In this document: positions 34,561 through 43,677 of the stretch, piece after piece
Numbering within the stretch: position 1 is the first letter of the stretch
Layout of the letters: each line of letters starts with the position of its first letter
Assembly (NCBI GenBank): GCA_947504115.1
Contig: CANNGH010000004.1
Location: 62,001 to 126,000, forward strand
Length of the DNA: 64,000 nt
DNA from: an uncultured Sedimentitalea sp.
GTDB taxonomy: Bacteria > Pseudomonadota > Alphaproteobacteria > Rhodobacterales > Rhodobacteraceae
Direction of reading: 5' to 3'
Notes under the pieces: generated by a model
Seen by the model: only the letters and a program-made list of their open reading frames with translations
Databases searched by the model: none
What the model was told of the DNA's origin: nothing
Translations under genes and position numbers: made by a program

Positions 34561-35577
34561 ATGCTGCCCGATTTCTCCGACCTCGACGCGTTCCGCACCA
34601 TCCTGAACAGCGCCACCGGCCCCGACAGCACCGCGCGTGACGCCGCCATCGCGCGTGACGGCCAATTGACCAAACCGCCCGGCGCGCTGGGACGGCTGGA
34701 GGAACTGGCGATCTGGTATGCCGGTTGGCGCGGAACCGGGCGCCCCGTGATCGAGGCGCCGCATCTGCTGGTGTTCGTCGGAAACCATGGCGTCTGTGCT
34801 CAGGGTGTCTCGGCGTTCCCGGCCGAGGTGACGGTGCAGATGGTCGCCAATTTCAACGCCGGGGGGGCCGCGATCAACCAGCTTGCCGCGCTGGCGGGCG
34901 CACGCATGAGCGTCCACGCGCTGGATCTGGACCGTCCGACCGCCGATTTCACCCAAGGTCCGGCGATGAGCGAGGGCGAGTGTCTGGCCGCGCTGCAAAG
35001 CGGCTGGCATGCGGTCGATGCGGGGGCCGATCTGCTGGTGGTCGGTGAGATGGGCATCGGCAACACGACCTCGGCCGCCGCCATCTGCAACGCCCTGCTG
35101 GGGGGCGCGGCATCCGACTGGACCGGGCGCGGCACCGGGGTGGACGATGCCGGACTGACCAACAAGACGCGTGTCGTGGCCGAAGGCGTGGCGCGCCATG
35201 CCGAGGGCGCGCGCGATGGGCTGGACGTGCTGACCCGTCTGGGCGGACGCGAGATCGCCGCCATGGCCGGCGCCATCGCGGCGGCGCGGATGCTGCATAT
35301 TCCGGTTCTGCTGGACGGGTTCATCTGCGGCGCCGCCGCCGCCTGTCTGCAACGCACGTCGCCCGGTTCACTGGACCACGCGCTGGCCGGTCATCAAAGC
35401 GGCGAGATCGGACATGCGGCGCTTTTGCGCGCGCTGGGCAAGGAGCCGCTGCTGACGCTGGGCCTGCGACTGGGCGAGGGGACCGGCGCGGCGCTGGCGA
35501 TCCAGATCCTGCGCGCCGCCGTCGTCTGTCATTCCGGCATGGCCACATTCGCCGAGGCCGGCATCAGCGGCGCCTGA
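34561..35577 (+). CDS. cobT: Nicotinate-nucleotide-dimethylbenzimidazole phosphoribosyltransferase
   Basis: Activates 5,6-dimethylbenzimidazole as the alpha-ribazole phosphate lower ligand of B12. The 338 residues are typical: [20 protein letters not shown] (about 76-95), [31 protein letters not shown] (about 161-175) and a C-terminal [18 protein letters not shown] holding the catalytic Glu. Cytoplasmic. The divergent cobS encodes the membrane enzyme that uses its dephosphorylated product, so the pair covers the end of the nucleotide-loop pathway. Confidence 0.95.
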   Translation: MLPDFSDLDAFRTILNSATGPDSTARDAAIARDGQLTKPPGALGRLEELAIWYAGWRGTGRPVIEAPHLLVFVGNHGVCAQGVSAFPAEVTVQMVANFNAGGAAINQLAALAGARMSVHALDLDRPTADFTQGPAMSEGECLAALQSGWHAVDAGADLLVVGEMGIGNTTSAAAICNALLGGAASDWTGRGTGVDDAGLTNKTRVVAEGVARHAEGARDGLDVLTRLGGREIAAMAGAIAAARMLHIPVLLDGFICGAAAACLQRTSPGSLDHALAGHQSGEIGHAALLRALGKEPLLTLGLRLGEGTGAALAIQILRAAVVCHSGMATFAEAGISGA

Positions 35578-35579
35578 TT

Positions 35580-37442
35580 TCATGCGGGCTGCTTGTCCTT
35601 TTCCAGCACTTGGTTGAGCAGCGCGGTTTCCAGTTCCTGCTGCAATTCGCGGGTGCGGTTGATATAGGCGGCGTTCTGGCTGGCCGGGATATCGGGATTC
35701 CAGACCTCGGCCAGCTGCTGCACGGCATAGCGGTCATGGGTGTAAAACGTCTTGGCGGCGTTGGACGCCTCGAATTCGCTCAGCCCGATATTCTCCAGAA
35801 CATAGCGCCCGGCGCGCAACGAACTGTCGAACAATTCGCGCACGATGTCATCGGCGCCGGCGCGGTAGAGCTGATAGGCGTGTGTGCGGTCATGCGCGCG
35901 GGCGACGATATGGATGTCGGGCCGCTCGCGCCGGGCATAGGCGACAAGGCGGGTGATGCTGTCCTTGTTGTCCATGGCGGCGACCAGCACGCGCGCCTTG
36001 CCCAGTCCGGCGGCATTCAACAGTTCGGGGCGCGTGGGATCGCCCAGAAAGCTCTTGAACCCGAACCGGCGCATCAGCTGGATCTTGTCCATGTCACTGT
36101 CCAGCACCACGGTGCGGAACCCGCTGGCCCGCACCAGACGGTTGACGATCTGGCCGAAACGGCCGATTCCGGCGATGATGACCGGACCTTCCGTGTCGAT
36201 CGTATCAGCGGGCAGATCCCGTTTCGGATCGCGCATGCGCGCCGAGAGGAAATCGTAGAAGATGAACAGAAGCGGCGTGATCAGCATGGTCAGCGCGATG
36301 ATCACCATCAGCTTCTCGGATATGTCCGTCGGGATGACGCTTTGCTGTGTGGCGAACGCCAGCAGGACGAAGCCGAACTCGCCCGCCTGCGCCAGCGACA
36401 GGGTGAACAGCCAGCGATCGCGCCCCTTGAGACCGAAGATGCGGCCCAGCACGTAAAGCACGAGGCCCTTGGTCAGAATGACAAGCAGCGCCAGTTCGAT
36501 CAGGCCGTCGGGGTCGCTGAAAAACGCGTTGAAGTTGATGCCCGCGCCGACCGTGATAAAGAACAGCCCCAGAAGCAGCCCCTTGAACGGATTGAGGTCG
36601 CTTTCCAGTTCGTGGCGGAATTCGGTATTGGCCAGCACCACACCGGCCAGAAACGCACCAAGCGCCGGGGACAGCCCCACCAGCGTCATCAGGAACGAAA
36701 TCGCCACCACGATCAGCAACGCCAACGCCGTATACATCTCGCGCATATGTGCGGCATGGATATACCGGAACAATGGCCGCGTCAGATAGATGCCCGACAG
36801 GATCACCGCAGCGATGGCGGCGATTGTGACCAGCGTCACGCCCCAGCCCGGCAGCCCGTCCACCAGCGACATCGCCGGCCCTTCGCTGCCGTGCGTCGGG
36901 ATCGGTCCGCCCTGCCAACGGGTCGGCACACTGGCCGCCAGCAGCGGCAAGAGCGCCAGTATTGGGATCACCGCAATATCCTGCGTCAGCAGCACCGAAA
37001 ACGCGCCGCGCCCGCCGCCCGTCTGCATCAGCCCCTTTTCCGACAGCGTCTGCAACACGATCGCGGTCGAGGACAGCGACAGGGTCAGGCCGATTGCCAG
37101 CCCGACCTCCCACGGTTGGCCCAGTGCCATCGCCGCGCCCATCAGCGCCAGCGTCGATACCACGATCTGCGCGCCGCCCAAGCCTATCATCCGGTGGCGC
37201 ATGTCCCAGAGCGCGCGCGGTTCCAGTTCCAGGCCGATCAGGAACAGCATCATCACGATGCCGAATTCGGCGAAGTGCTGCAAATTCTCGGTTTCCGATC
37301 CCACCAGCCCCAGAACCGGCCCGATAATGATACCGGCCGCGAGATACCCCAGCACCGATCCCAGACCCAGCCGGGCCGCGAAGGGCACCGCGATCACCGC
37401 CGCCGCCAGATAGATCGAGGCCTGATAGAGAAAACTTTCCAT
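35580..37442 (-). CDS. CPA2-type K+/H+ antiporter (KefB/KefC-like)
   Basis: A 620-residue cation:proton antiporter-2 protein. About 12 transmembrane helices fill residues 1-390, including LEPRALWDMRHRMIG and LSSTAIVLQTLSEKGLMQTG. A cytoplasmic TrkA-N (RCK) domain follows, with VIIAGIGRFGQIVNRLVRAS (about 413-432) as the nucleotide loop and LVAAMDNKDSITRLVAYARR downstream. It probably effluxes K+ or Na+ under nucleotide or glutathione control. Its 3' end faces cobT with a 2-base gap. An Lrp-type regulator lies 19 bases upstream on the same strand; whether they share a transcript is unclear. Confidence 0.9.
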   Translation of the reverse strand: MESFLYQASIYLAAAVIAVPFAARLGLGSVLGYLAAGIIIGPVLGLVGSETENLQHFAEFGIVMMLFLIGLELEPRALWDMRHRMIGLGGAQIVVSTLALMGAAMALGQPWEVGLAIGLTLSLSSTAIVLQTLSEKGLMQTGGGRGAFSVLLTQDIAVIPILALLPLLAASVPTRWQGGPIPTHGSEGPAMSLVDGLPGWGVTLVTIAAIAAVILSGIYLTRPLFRYIHAAHMREMYTALALLIVVAISFLMTLVGLSPALGAFLAGVVLANTEFRHELESDLNPFKGLLLGLFFITVGAGINFNAFFSDPDGLIELALLVILTKGLVLYVLGRIFGLKGRDRWLFTLSLAQAGEFGFVLLAFATQQSVIPTDISEKLMVIIALTMLITPLLFIFYDFLSARMRDPKRDLPADTIDTEGPVIIAGIGRFGQIVNRLVRASGFRTVVLDSDMDKIQLMRRFGFKSFLGDPTRPELLNAAGLGKARVLVAAMDNKDSITRLVAYARRERPDIHIVARAHDRTHAYQLYRAGADDIVRELFDSSLRAGRYVLENIGLSEFEASNAAKTFYTHDRYAVQQLAEVWNPDIPASQNAAYINRTRELQQELETALLNQVLEKDKQPA

Positions 37443-37461
37443 GCGGGGCGTCCTTTGGCGC

Positions 37462-37917
37462 TCAGGTGGGCAGGGGGGCGTCGCGTTTCAGTTGGTCCAT
37501 GACGATCTGGCTCTGGACCCGCGCCACCGCCGGATGCGCCAGCAGAACCTCGTGCAGCAGGGCATTCAGCGCGGGCAGATCGGCGCAATAGACGCGCAGC
37601 AGGTAATCGGCCTCGCCGGTCATGGTCCAGGCGCTGGTGATCTCGGGGCGGGTGCTGACCAGACGGGCGAAGCTGGCCGACTGCTCGGGACCGTGAACCC
37701 CCAGTTGCACCTGCACGAAACCCTGCACCTGCAGGCCCAGCTTGGTCGCATCCAGCCGCGCCGAGTAACCTTGGATATAACCTTCGCTTTCCAGCCGCTG
37801 CCGCCGCCGTCCCGCCTGACTGGGCGACAGGTTCAGTATCTCGCCCAGTTGATGCGCGGTCAGATGCGCGTCGTTCTGAAGCGCGGCCAGGATCCGGGTA
37901 TCGGTATTGTCCAGCAT
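37462..37917 (-). CDS. Lrp/AsnC-family transcriptional regulator
   Basis: A 151-residue Lrp-type protein: N-terminal helix-turn-helix (DTRILAALQNDAHLTAHQLG and LSPSQAGRRRQRLESEGYI, about 4-55) and a C-terminal RAM/effector domain (VQVQLGVHGPEQSASFARLV, WTMTGEADYLLRVYCADLPA). ATG 37917 has an AGGGA site and the normal family N-terminus; 37944 is an in-frame alternative. It is divergent from hpd across 146 bases. Lrp regulators beside tyrosine/phenylalanine catabolic genes usually control them, so an aromatic amino acid response is a reasonable inference. Confidence 0.88.
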   Translation of the reverse strand: MLDNTDTRILAALQNDAHLTAHQLGEILNLSPSQAGRRRQRLESEGYIQGYSARLDATKLGLQVQGFVQVQLGVHGPEQSASFARLVSTRPEITSAWTMTGEADYLLRVYCADLPALNALLHEVLLAHPAVARVQSQIVMDQLKRDAPLPT

Positions 37918-38063
37918 GTGCGGAGTTTCCCTGATTTTGTCCATCGTAACGCGGGAACTGCGCATGTAAAAGGCCGATAGGCGGGCGAAACGCGCAAATC
38001 CTGCGGCGAAAATGATGTATCTGTGTTTCAGCAAAAGATCAGGACCAGCCAAGGAGGACGCAG

Positions 38064-39158
38064 ATGGGCCCCTTTCCCCACGATGCACCGAAATCGCAGA
38101 TCACCGAATCGAATCCCGTCGGCACCGACGGGTTCGAATTCGTCGAGTTCGCCCATCCTGATCCGCAAGCGTTGCGCGACCTGTTCGGCAAGATGGGATA
38201 TGAAAAGGTCGCGCGTCACAGGCACAAGCGGATCGAACTGTGGCAACAGGGCGACATCACCTATGTGCTGAACGCCGATCCCGACAGTTTTGCCGCGCGC
38301 TTCGTGCACAAGCACGGTCCCTGCGCCCCGTCGATGGGCTGGCGCGTGGTCGATGCGCAACATGCGTTCGATCATGCGGTCGCCAAGGGGGCCGAGCCAT
38401 ACGAGGGCGAGGGCAAGGTGATGGACGTTCCGGCGATCAGGGGGATCGGCGGCAGCCTGATCTATTTCATCGACCGCTATTACGACACGTCGCCCTATAA
38501 CGACGAATTCGAATGGCTGGCCCAGTCCAAACCGCGTGGCGTCGGGTTCTACTATCTCGACCACCTGACGCATAACGTGTTCAAGGGCAACATGGACAAA
38601 TGGTTCCACTTCTACGGCGATCTGTTCAACTTCCGCGAGATCCGGTTCTTCGACATCGAGGGAAAATACACCGGCCTGACCAGCCGCGCGCTGACCTCGC
38701 CTTGCGGGCGCATCCGCATCCCGATCAACGAGGACCGCGACGAGAAAGGGCAGATCGTGGCCTATCTCGAAAAATACGGCGGCGAGGGCATCCAGCATAT
38801 CGCGGTGGGCACGGACAACATCTATGACAGCACGGATGCGATTGCCGCGGCGGGTCTGAAGTTCATGCCGGGTCCGCCCGACACCTATTACGATCTCAGC
38901 CACGAACGCGTGCAAGGCCATGACGAACCGGTGGAGCGGATGAAAAAGCACGGCATCCTGATCGACGGCGAGGGCGTCGTGGATGGCGGCGAGACGAAGA
39001 TCCTGCTTCAGATATTCTCGAAAACGGTGATCGGCCCGATCTTTTTCGAGTTCATCCAGCGCAAGGGCGATGACGGATTCGGCGAAGGCAACTTCAAGGC
39101 CTTGTTCGAAAGCATCGAGCAGGAACAGATCGAGAGTGGCGAACTGACCGCCGAATGA
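38064..39158 (+). CDS. hpd: 4-hydroxyphenylpyruvate dioxygenase
   Basis: Converts 4-hydroxyphenylpyruvate to homogentisate in tyrosine degradation; non-haem Fe(II), cytoplasmic. The 364 residues hold the 2-His-1-Glu iron triad: His167 in FYYLDHLTHNV, His245 in GEGIQHIAVGT and Glu329 in GPIFFEFIQRKG. The two vicinal-oxygen-chelate halves start with GFEFVEFAHPDP and GVGFYYLDHL. AGGAGG lies 6 bases before the ATG. hmgA and other steps of the pathway are not in the window. The divergent Lrp gene is the likely regulator. Confidence 0.95.
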   Translation: MGPFPHDAPKSQITESNPVGTDGFEFVEFAHPDPQALRDLFGKMGYEKVARHRHKRIELWQQGDITYVLNADPDSFAARFVHKHGPCAPSMGWRVVDAQHAFDHAVAKGAEPYEGEGKVMDVPAIRGIGGSLIYFIDRYYDTSPYNDEFEWLAQSKPRGVGFYYLDHLTHNVFKGNMDKWFHFYGDLFNFREIRFFDIEGKYTGLTSRALTSPCGRIRIPINEDRDEKGQIVAYLEKYGGEGIQHIAVGTDNIYDSTDAIAAAGLKFMPGPPDTYYDLSHERVQGHDEPVERMKKHGILIDGEGVVDGGETKILLQIFSKTVIGPIFFEFIQRKGDDGFGEGNFKALFESIEQEQIESGELTAE

Positions 39159-39187
39159 TCAATGGCGGCCGGACTGGCGGCGGTGTT

Positions 39188-39254
39188 CCGGGGGCGCTGC
39201 CCCCGTCGCGCGATGCGCGACTCCCCCGGGGTATTTCAGGAAAGCGGAAAGCAG
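39188..39254 (+). repeat. Dispersed intergenic repeat, copy 3
   Basis: CGGGGGC-GCT-GCCCCCG hairpin, a second GTCGCGCGATGCGCGAC hairpin, then CCCCCGGGGTATTTCAGG and AAAGCGGAAAG, after the hpd stop. Confidence 0.65.
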
Positions 39255-39263
39255 GACCGGGCC

Positions 39264-39312
39264 GTCTTTCCACTTTCTTGAAAATACCCTCGCCGAAGGC
39301 GAAGGTTGTTTC
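39264..39312 (-). repeat. Dispersed intergenic repeat, copy 4 (inverted)
   Basis: On the minus strand it reads CTTCGCC-TTC-GGCGAGG, then GGTATTTTCAAGAAAGTGG. It faces copy 3 in the gap between the convergent hpd and the 692-residue gene. Confidence 0.6.
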
Positions 39313-39323
39313 GGCGCAACGCA

Positions 39324-41402
39324 TCATCCCTGCGGCATTGCCAAGGTGATGCTGCGACCGCCTTTTTGATAGTGCAGATTGTTGTCGCCGATCGCGATGA
39401 CACGCCCGCCATCGACTGTATCGCCGATCTTGACCTTCTTGTACCGGCCGTTGGACAGGCGCACCAGGGCGCGCCGGTTGGAGGGCGGGCCGTAAACACC
39501 GATCAGATTGATCTTGCGCAGGTTGAGCGCCTTGTTCAGCGTCGCCTGCCGCGACACCGATGCCGAAGACGGGATCTTGGGCGCCACCGTGACCGGTGCC
39601 ACTGCGGCCGCGGTGCTTTGAGGTTTTGGTGTACTTTCGACCTTCTTGACGATGTTGGCGAAATTACCGGGACGCGCATTGGGTTTGCGCGACAGTTCGA
39701 TGGCCAGCGCGGTCGCCGTGGCATCATCTGCCAGGCCGGTTTCGTCATCGGGCTCGATTTCCGCGTCAGCCAGTTGTTCCGCGATCAGCCGGTCCACCTC
39801 GGCGGCCAGCGATTCCGGGCGCAGCGGCGGACGTGTTTCGCCGGGCGTTGCGCCATTCGAGTCGTCCGGCGCTGTCACGGTTTCGGGCCGTGAGCGTGGT
39901 CGCATCGCAGCCAGTTGTGCCTTTTCGGTATCGGTTTTCGGCGCATTCTCGAACCGCGTCGGCACTGCGGGGGGGACCACCGGCGGGCGGCCTTGGTAGA
40001 CGCGGACGCCGTCGGCGGTCAGGATGCCATCCGTAACTATTGCGCGCTGGTCCGGCGGCGCGGACGTGGCCGAAGCAGGCGGGGCATCGGCGCCGGGCCG
40101 CACATCGGTCCGGTAATCGCCTGCGGGGGGCAGGCTGTCGGGATTGCGCGCCATGTCGGTGCGGTCGATCGAGGCAATGTAGAGATCGTTCAGCCCGATG
40201 ATCGCGGGCGTCTCCGGTTCCCGAGGCGTGGCATGCGGGGCGGTGTCCGTCTGGCCAGTTTGCGGCACGTCCTCGCCAATTGCTGCGCGGCGGTCTGTAT
40301 CGGCAGGTTTCTCGTTTGGTGTCGTGGGAATGGCGGCTAGTGTTTCGCCGGTTGCGCGCTCGGCACGTCGCGCGGTTTCGCTCGGCGCGCTTTGCAGCGT
40401 CGTCTCGGGGGGCGCGACCTCGTTCCTTGCGAACCCGGCCCAGATTGCCGCCGCCGCCAGCATGACCAAAACGCCCGCCCCCAAGGCCGCGCGCGGGAAC
40501 CGTCGTGTGGCCGCGACGTCTGGCGATTGGCGCGCGCCGAAGGCCGTCATGCGCGTTGCTTCGTCTTCGGGGAAATCGGCGGCGATCGAGGCAACCGCCG
40601 GTCCCGGCGGGCGTTGCGGCAGAGGTCTGGACAGCGCCGGAGCCGCTGTAAAGCCCGGTGAGGGCGCAGCTGGCGTTGCGTCGCGCGCCTGCCGGTCAGG
40701 ACGGTCCTGGTCCGGTCGCAGTTCTGCCGCATCCTCCGGCACGTCCAGCCCATCGGCGGTGACCGCCTTTGCCGGTGGCACCGGTGCTGCGACAGCGGCA
40801 TCCGGATCGTCGCCGGCGACCGAGGGCTCTATACCCTTATCGCGGCGGGTCGCGAAACCGGTTTCGGGCGGTGTTTCCGCCGACGCATCAATCGGCGCGG
40901 CGGATTCGGAAGGATCATCGACCGCGGATTCTGCGGACCCGAAGAATGGCTCCTCCGCAAAGGCATTTCCTTCGGACGACGCCACGAAGCTGACCGGCAC
41001 GAATCCGTGCTTGCGCGCAAAGCCCCGCGCTTCGTCGAGGGTTTCGGTTGCGACGGCGGCGACATGGGTCAATGATCCGGCGACCGAAATGTCGTAGCGC
41101 AGATCGGCGATATCGTAGGGGGTCGCGTCTGCCAGAGCGGCGCGCACCAGTTGATCGCGCGTCACCGGGTCGACCGGCCCGGTATCGACGGAGAGATGGC
41201 GAATCTGGTCGTCGGGAATGATGATCTTGTAGCGGGGTCCGTCGGGTTCCAGCGACATTGCGCGCGCGCGCAGGTCTTGCAAGGCGGCGTCGAGGTCGGT
41301 TGCGTCTGTTGCGACCTCGCCCACCGGATGCCACGCCCCGGCCGTGCGGTGCAGCAGGGCGATTCGCTCGTGATCCAGCGACAAGGCAAATCGGGGTGTC
41401 AT
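39324..41402 (-). CDS. Bitopic protein with secretion/pilus-platform-like ends
   Basis: A 692-residue protein of unusual build. Residues 1-145 resemble the actin-like cytoplasmic domain of GspL/PilM (FALSLDHERIALLHR, YKIIIPDDQIRHLSVDTGPV, ALADATPYDIADLRYDIS). Residues ~150-305 are low complexity. A single transmembrane helix lies near 310-330 (AALGAGVLVMLAAAAIWAGF). A long Pro/Thr/Ala-rich segment follows to ~600. The C-terminal ~70 residues look like the PilP/GspC periplasmic domain (INLIGVYGPPSNRRALVRLS, VKIGDTVDGGRVIAIGD, KGGRSITLAMP). It would join cytoplasm and periplasm in one chain. Relatives may carry misleading IF-2-like labels from composition. Start 41402 is chosen by N-terminal conservation. 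Confidence 0.75.
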   Translation of the reverse strand: MTPRFALSLDHERIALLHRTAGAWHPVGEVATDATDLDAALQDLRARAMSLEPDGPRYKIIIPDDQIRHLSVDTGPVDPVTRDQLVRAALADATPYDIADLRYDISVAGSLTHVAAVATETLDEARGFARKHGFVPVSFVASSEGNAFAEEPFFGSAESAVDDPSESAAPIDASAETPPETGFATRRDKGIEPSVAGDDPDAAVAAPVPPAKAVTADGLDVPEDAAELRPDQDRPDRQARDATPAAPSPGFTAAPALSRPLPQRPPGPAVASIAADFPEDEATRMTAFGARQSPDVAATRRFPRAALGAGVLVMLAAAAIWAGFARNEVAPPETTLQSAPSETARRAERATGETLAAIPTTPNEKPADTDRRAAIGEDVPQTGQTDTAPHATPREPETPAIIGLNDLYIASIDRTDMARNPDSLPPAGDYRTDVRPGADAPPASATSAPPDQRAIVTDGILTADGVRVYQGRPPVVPPAVPTRFENAPKTDTEKAQLAAMRPRSRPETVTAPDDSNGATPGETRPPLRPESLAAEVDRLIAEQLADAEIEPDDETGLADDATATALAIELSRKPNARPGNFANIVKKVESTPKPQSTAAAVAPVTVAPKIPSSASVSRQATLNKALNLRKINLIGVYGPPSNRRALVRLSNGRYKKVKIGDTVDGGRVIAIGDNNLHYQKGGRSITLAMPQG

Positions 41403-41555
41403 GTTTCGTCCGTCCATCATCCTGCTGGCAACCTAAGCCTCCGGCGCCCGGTTGGAAACACCACGGAGCAACGGAAAAGGGGAAAAGACCTCGGGACATC
41501 TTGCCAGACGGGGCGAGCATATTCCATCGTGACGCAGGCTTACAGGAGGTATGTT

Positions 41556-42251
41556 GTGAACACCAAGCTATTGTTGTCGGCGGCGCTGGCCGTCGCGCTG
41601 TCCGGGGCGGCGCTGGCGGACGAGACGAAGCGGCGCATTTCCGTCACCGGTGAAGGCCAGGTCGAAACCGCGCCGGACATGGCGACGCTGTCGCTGGGCG
41701 TCACGAACGAGGCTGGGCAGGCTGCCGAGGCCATGGCGCAGACCTCGGACGCGGTGGCGCGCATCCTCGAGCGGCTGACCGATATGGGGCTGGAACAGCG
41801 TGACGTGCAGACCCAGCGCCTGACGCTGAACCCGGTCTGGTCGAACCGGCCGGAATCGCAGCAACGCGCGGAAATCACCGGCTATGTGGCCAGCAACATC
41901 GTCATGGTGCGGGTGCGCGACATGGATGCGCTGGGCGGGATACTGGATGCGGTGGTCGCGGATGGCGCCAACGAATTCAACGGGCTGAGCTTTGGCATGC
42001 AACAGCCGGATGCATTGGCCGACGAGGCGCGCAAAGAGGCGGTCGCCGATGCGCGCGCCCGAGCCGAACTGCTGGCGCAGGCGGCCGGCGTGACGCTGGG
42101 CCAGGTGATCAGCATCACCGAGCAGGATCGCGGGCGGCCGATGCCGCGCATGATGGAGATGTCCGCCGCCCGCGATGGGGGCATGCCCGTGGCGTCGGGC
42201 GAGGTGACGATAGACGCATCCGTGTCGATGGTTTTCGACATCGCCGAGTGA
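41556..42251 (+). CDS. Periplasmic SIMPL (DUF541) domain protein
   Basis: A 231-residue protein with a signal peptide (about 1-22, ALSGAALA). A SIMPL domain follows: ISVTGEGQVETAPDMATLSL, then GLEQRDVQTQRLTLNPVW, FNGLSFGMQQPDALADEARK and AVADARARAELLAQAAGVTL. Such proteins (YggE-like) form ring oligomers and are linked to oxidative stress. GTG 41556 is set by AGGAGG at 41544-41549; the in-frame upstream start at 41151 runs antisense through the neighbour. A perfect 10-bp hairpin follows the stop. Confidence 0.88.
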   Translation: MNTKLLLSAALAVALSGAALADETKRRISVTGEGQVETAPDMATLSLGVTNEAGQAAEAMAQTSDAVARILERLTDMGLEQRDVQTQRLTLNPVWSNRPESQQRAEITGYVASNIVMVRVRDMDALGGILDAVVADGANEFNGLSFGMQQPDALADEARKEAVADARARAELLAQAAGVTLGQVISITEQDRGRPMPRMMEMSAARDGGMPVASGEVTIDASVSMVFDIAE

Positions 42252-42257
42252 CGCCAA

Positions 42258-42283
42258 GGGGCCACGCTGCGTTGCGTGGCCCC
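42258..42283 (+). terminator. Hairpin between convergent genes
   Basis: GGGGCCACGC (42258-42267) and GCGTGGCCCC (42274-42283) form a perfect 10-bp stem with loop TGCGTT. There is no T-run, so it may be a bidirectional 3'-end barrier rather than a classic terminator. Confidence 0.65.
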
Positions 42284-42295
42284 GGCTTGCAACAC

Positions 42296-43588
42296 TCAGC
42301 CGCAGGCTTTGGTCAGCGCCTGATCCAGATCGGCGATCAGGTCGTCGGGATCCTCGATCCCGATGGAAATGCGCACCACGTTCGGCCCGGCCCCCGCCGC
42401 CTCGAGCTGTTCCGCCGTCAACTGGCGGTGCGTGGTCGAGGCGGTGTGGATCACCAGGCTGCGCGTATCGCCCAGATTGGCGACATGGCTGAAGATGTCC
42501 AGCGCATCGACCAGTTTCACGCAGGCATCATAGCCGCCCTTGACCGCAAAAGTGAACAACCCGCCGGCGCCCTTGGGGCAGATCCGCGCCACGCGGTCGT
42601 AATAGGGCGAGGATTTCAATCCGGCATAAGTGACGTATTCCACCCGGTCGTCATTCTCGAGCCATGTGGCCACCTTTTCGGCGTTCTCGACATGGCGCTT
42701 CATGCGCAGTGACAGGGTTTCGATCCCCATCAGCGTGTAATGCGCCGCCTGCGGGTTCAGCGTCATGCCCAGATCGCGCAGGCCGATGGCGATGCCGTGG
42801 AAGGTAAAGGCCATCGGCCCGAACGTTTCATGGAATTTCATGCCGTGATAGGCGGGTTCGGGTTGGCTGAGGGAGGGGAACTTGTCGGAGGCGGACCAGT
42901 CGAACTTGCCCGAATCGACGATGGCGCCGCCCATCACCGTGCCGTTGCCGGTCAGGTATTTGGTCATCGAATGCACGACCAGCGTCGCGCCATGCTCGAT
43001 CGGGCGGCAGAGATACGGCGTGGCGCTGGTGTTGTCCACGATCAGCGGCAGTCCGGCCTCGTCGGTGATGGCGGAAATCGCGTCGAGATCGGTGATATAG
43101 CCGCCGGGATTGGCGATGGATTCGCAAAAGACCGCGCGGGTGTTGTCGTCGATGGCGGCCTTCAGCGCATCGGTATCGTCGAAATCGACGAACCGCGCCT
43201 CCCATCCGAAACGTTTGATGGTCTGGGAGAACTGCGTCACCGTTCCGCCATAAAGCCGTGTCGAAGCGATCAGGTTCTTGCCCGGCCCCATCAGCGGGAA
43301 CAACGCCATGATCTGCGCGGCGTGACCGGTGGAGCAGCAGACCGCCCCGACACCGCCCTCAAGTGCGGCCATGCGGTCCTGCAGAACGGCGATGGTGGGG
43401 TTGGTCAGACGGGAATAGATGAACCCGACCTCTTCCAGATTGAACAGTTTGGCCGCGTGATCGGCATCGCGGAACACATAGGACGTGGTCTGGTAGATCG
43501 GCGTCTGACGCGCGCCCGTCGCCGGGTCCGGGTGGGCACCGGCATGGATTTGCAGCGTGTCGAAACCTTGTTTGGGGCTGTCGCTCAT
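42296..43588 (-). CDS. metY: O-acetylhomoserine sulfhydrylase
   Basis: PLP enzyme making homocysteine from O-acetylhomoserine and sulfide, in methionine synthesis. The 430 residues show family blocks FDTLQIHAGAHPDPATGARQ, IYSRLTNPTIAVLQDRMAAL, ESIANPGGYITDLDAI, VDNTSATPYLCRPIEHGATL and the PLP lysine in HSMTKYLTGNG (about 208). SRLTNPT and C-terminal VRISIGIEDPDDLIADL are typical of MetY rather than MetB. GGGAG precedes the ATG. The upstream leader was checked for a SAM-II riboswitch and no match was seen. Confidence 0.92.
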   Translation of the reverse strand: MSDSPKQGFDTLQIHAGAHPDPATGARQTPIYQTTSYVFRDADHAAKLFNLEEVGFIYSRLTNPTIAVLQDRMAALEGGVGAVCCSTGHAAQIMALFPLMGPGKNLIASTRLYGGTVTQFSQTIKRFGWEARFVDFDDTDALKAAIDDNTRAVFCESIANPGGYITDLDAISAITDEAGLPLIVDNTSATPYLCRPIEHGATLVVHSMTKYLTGNGTVMGGAIVDSGKFDWSASDKFPSLSQPEPAYHGMKFHETFGPMAFTFHGIAIGLRDLGMTLNPQAAHYTLMGIETLSLRMKRHVENAEKVATWLENDDRVEYVTYAGLKSSPYYDRVARICPKGAGGLFTFAVKGGYDACVKLVDALDIFSHVANLGDTRSLVIHTASTTHRQLTAEQLEAAGAGPNVVRISIGIEDPDDLIADLDQALTKACG

Positions 43589-43677
43589 CTGGGGTCTCCC
43601 GTGTTGATGGATCTTGAGGATTTCTTAGGCGATCGCGGGGAAGCACACAACAGAGCGCGATATCCGCGGCCCCCGGC

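Noticed and set aside
39324-41402. Translation initiation factor IF-2-like assignment
   Set aside because: The resemblance is only in the Ala/Pro/Glu-rich linker; there is no GTP-binding domain.
43589-43677. SAM-II riboswitch upstream of metY
   Set aside because: This class often precedes metY in alphaproteobacteria, but the 89-base leader lacks the conserved pseudoknot sequence and is short.
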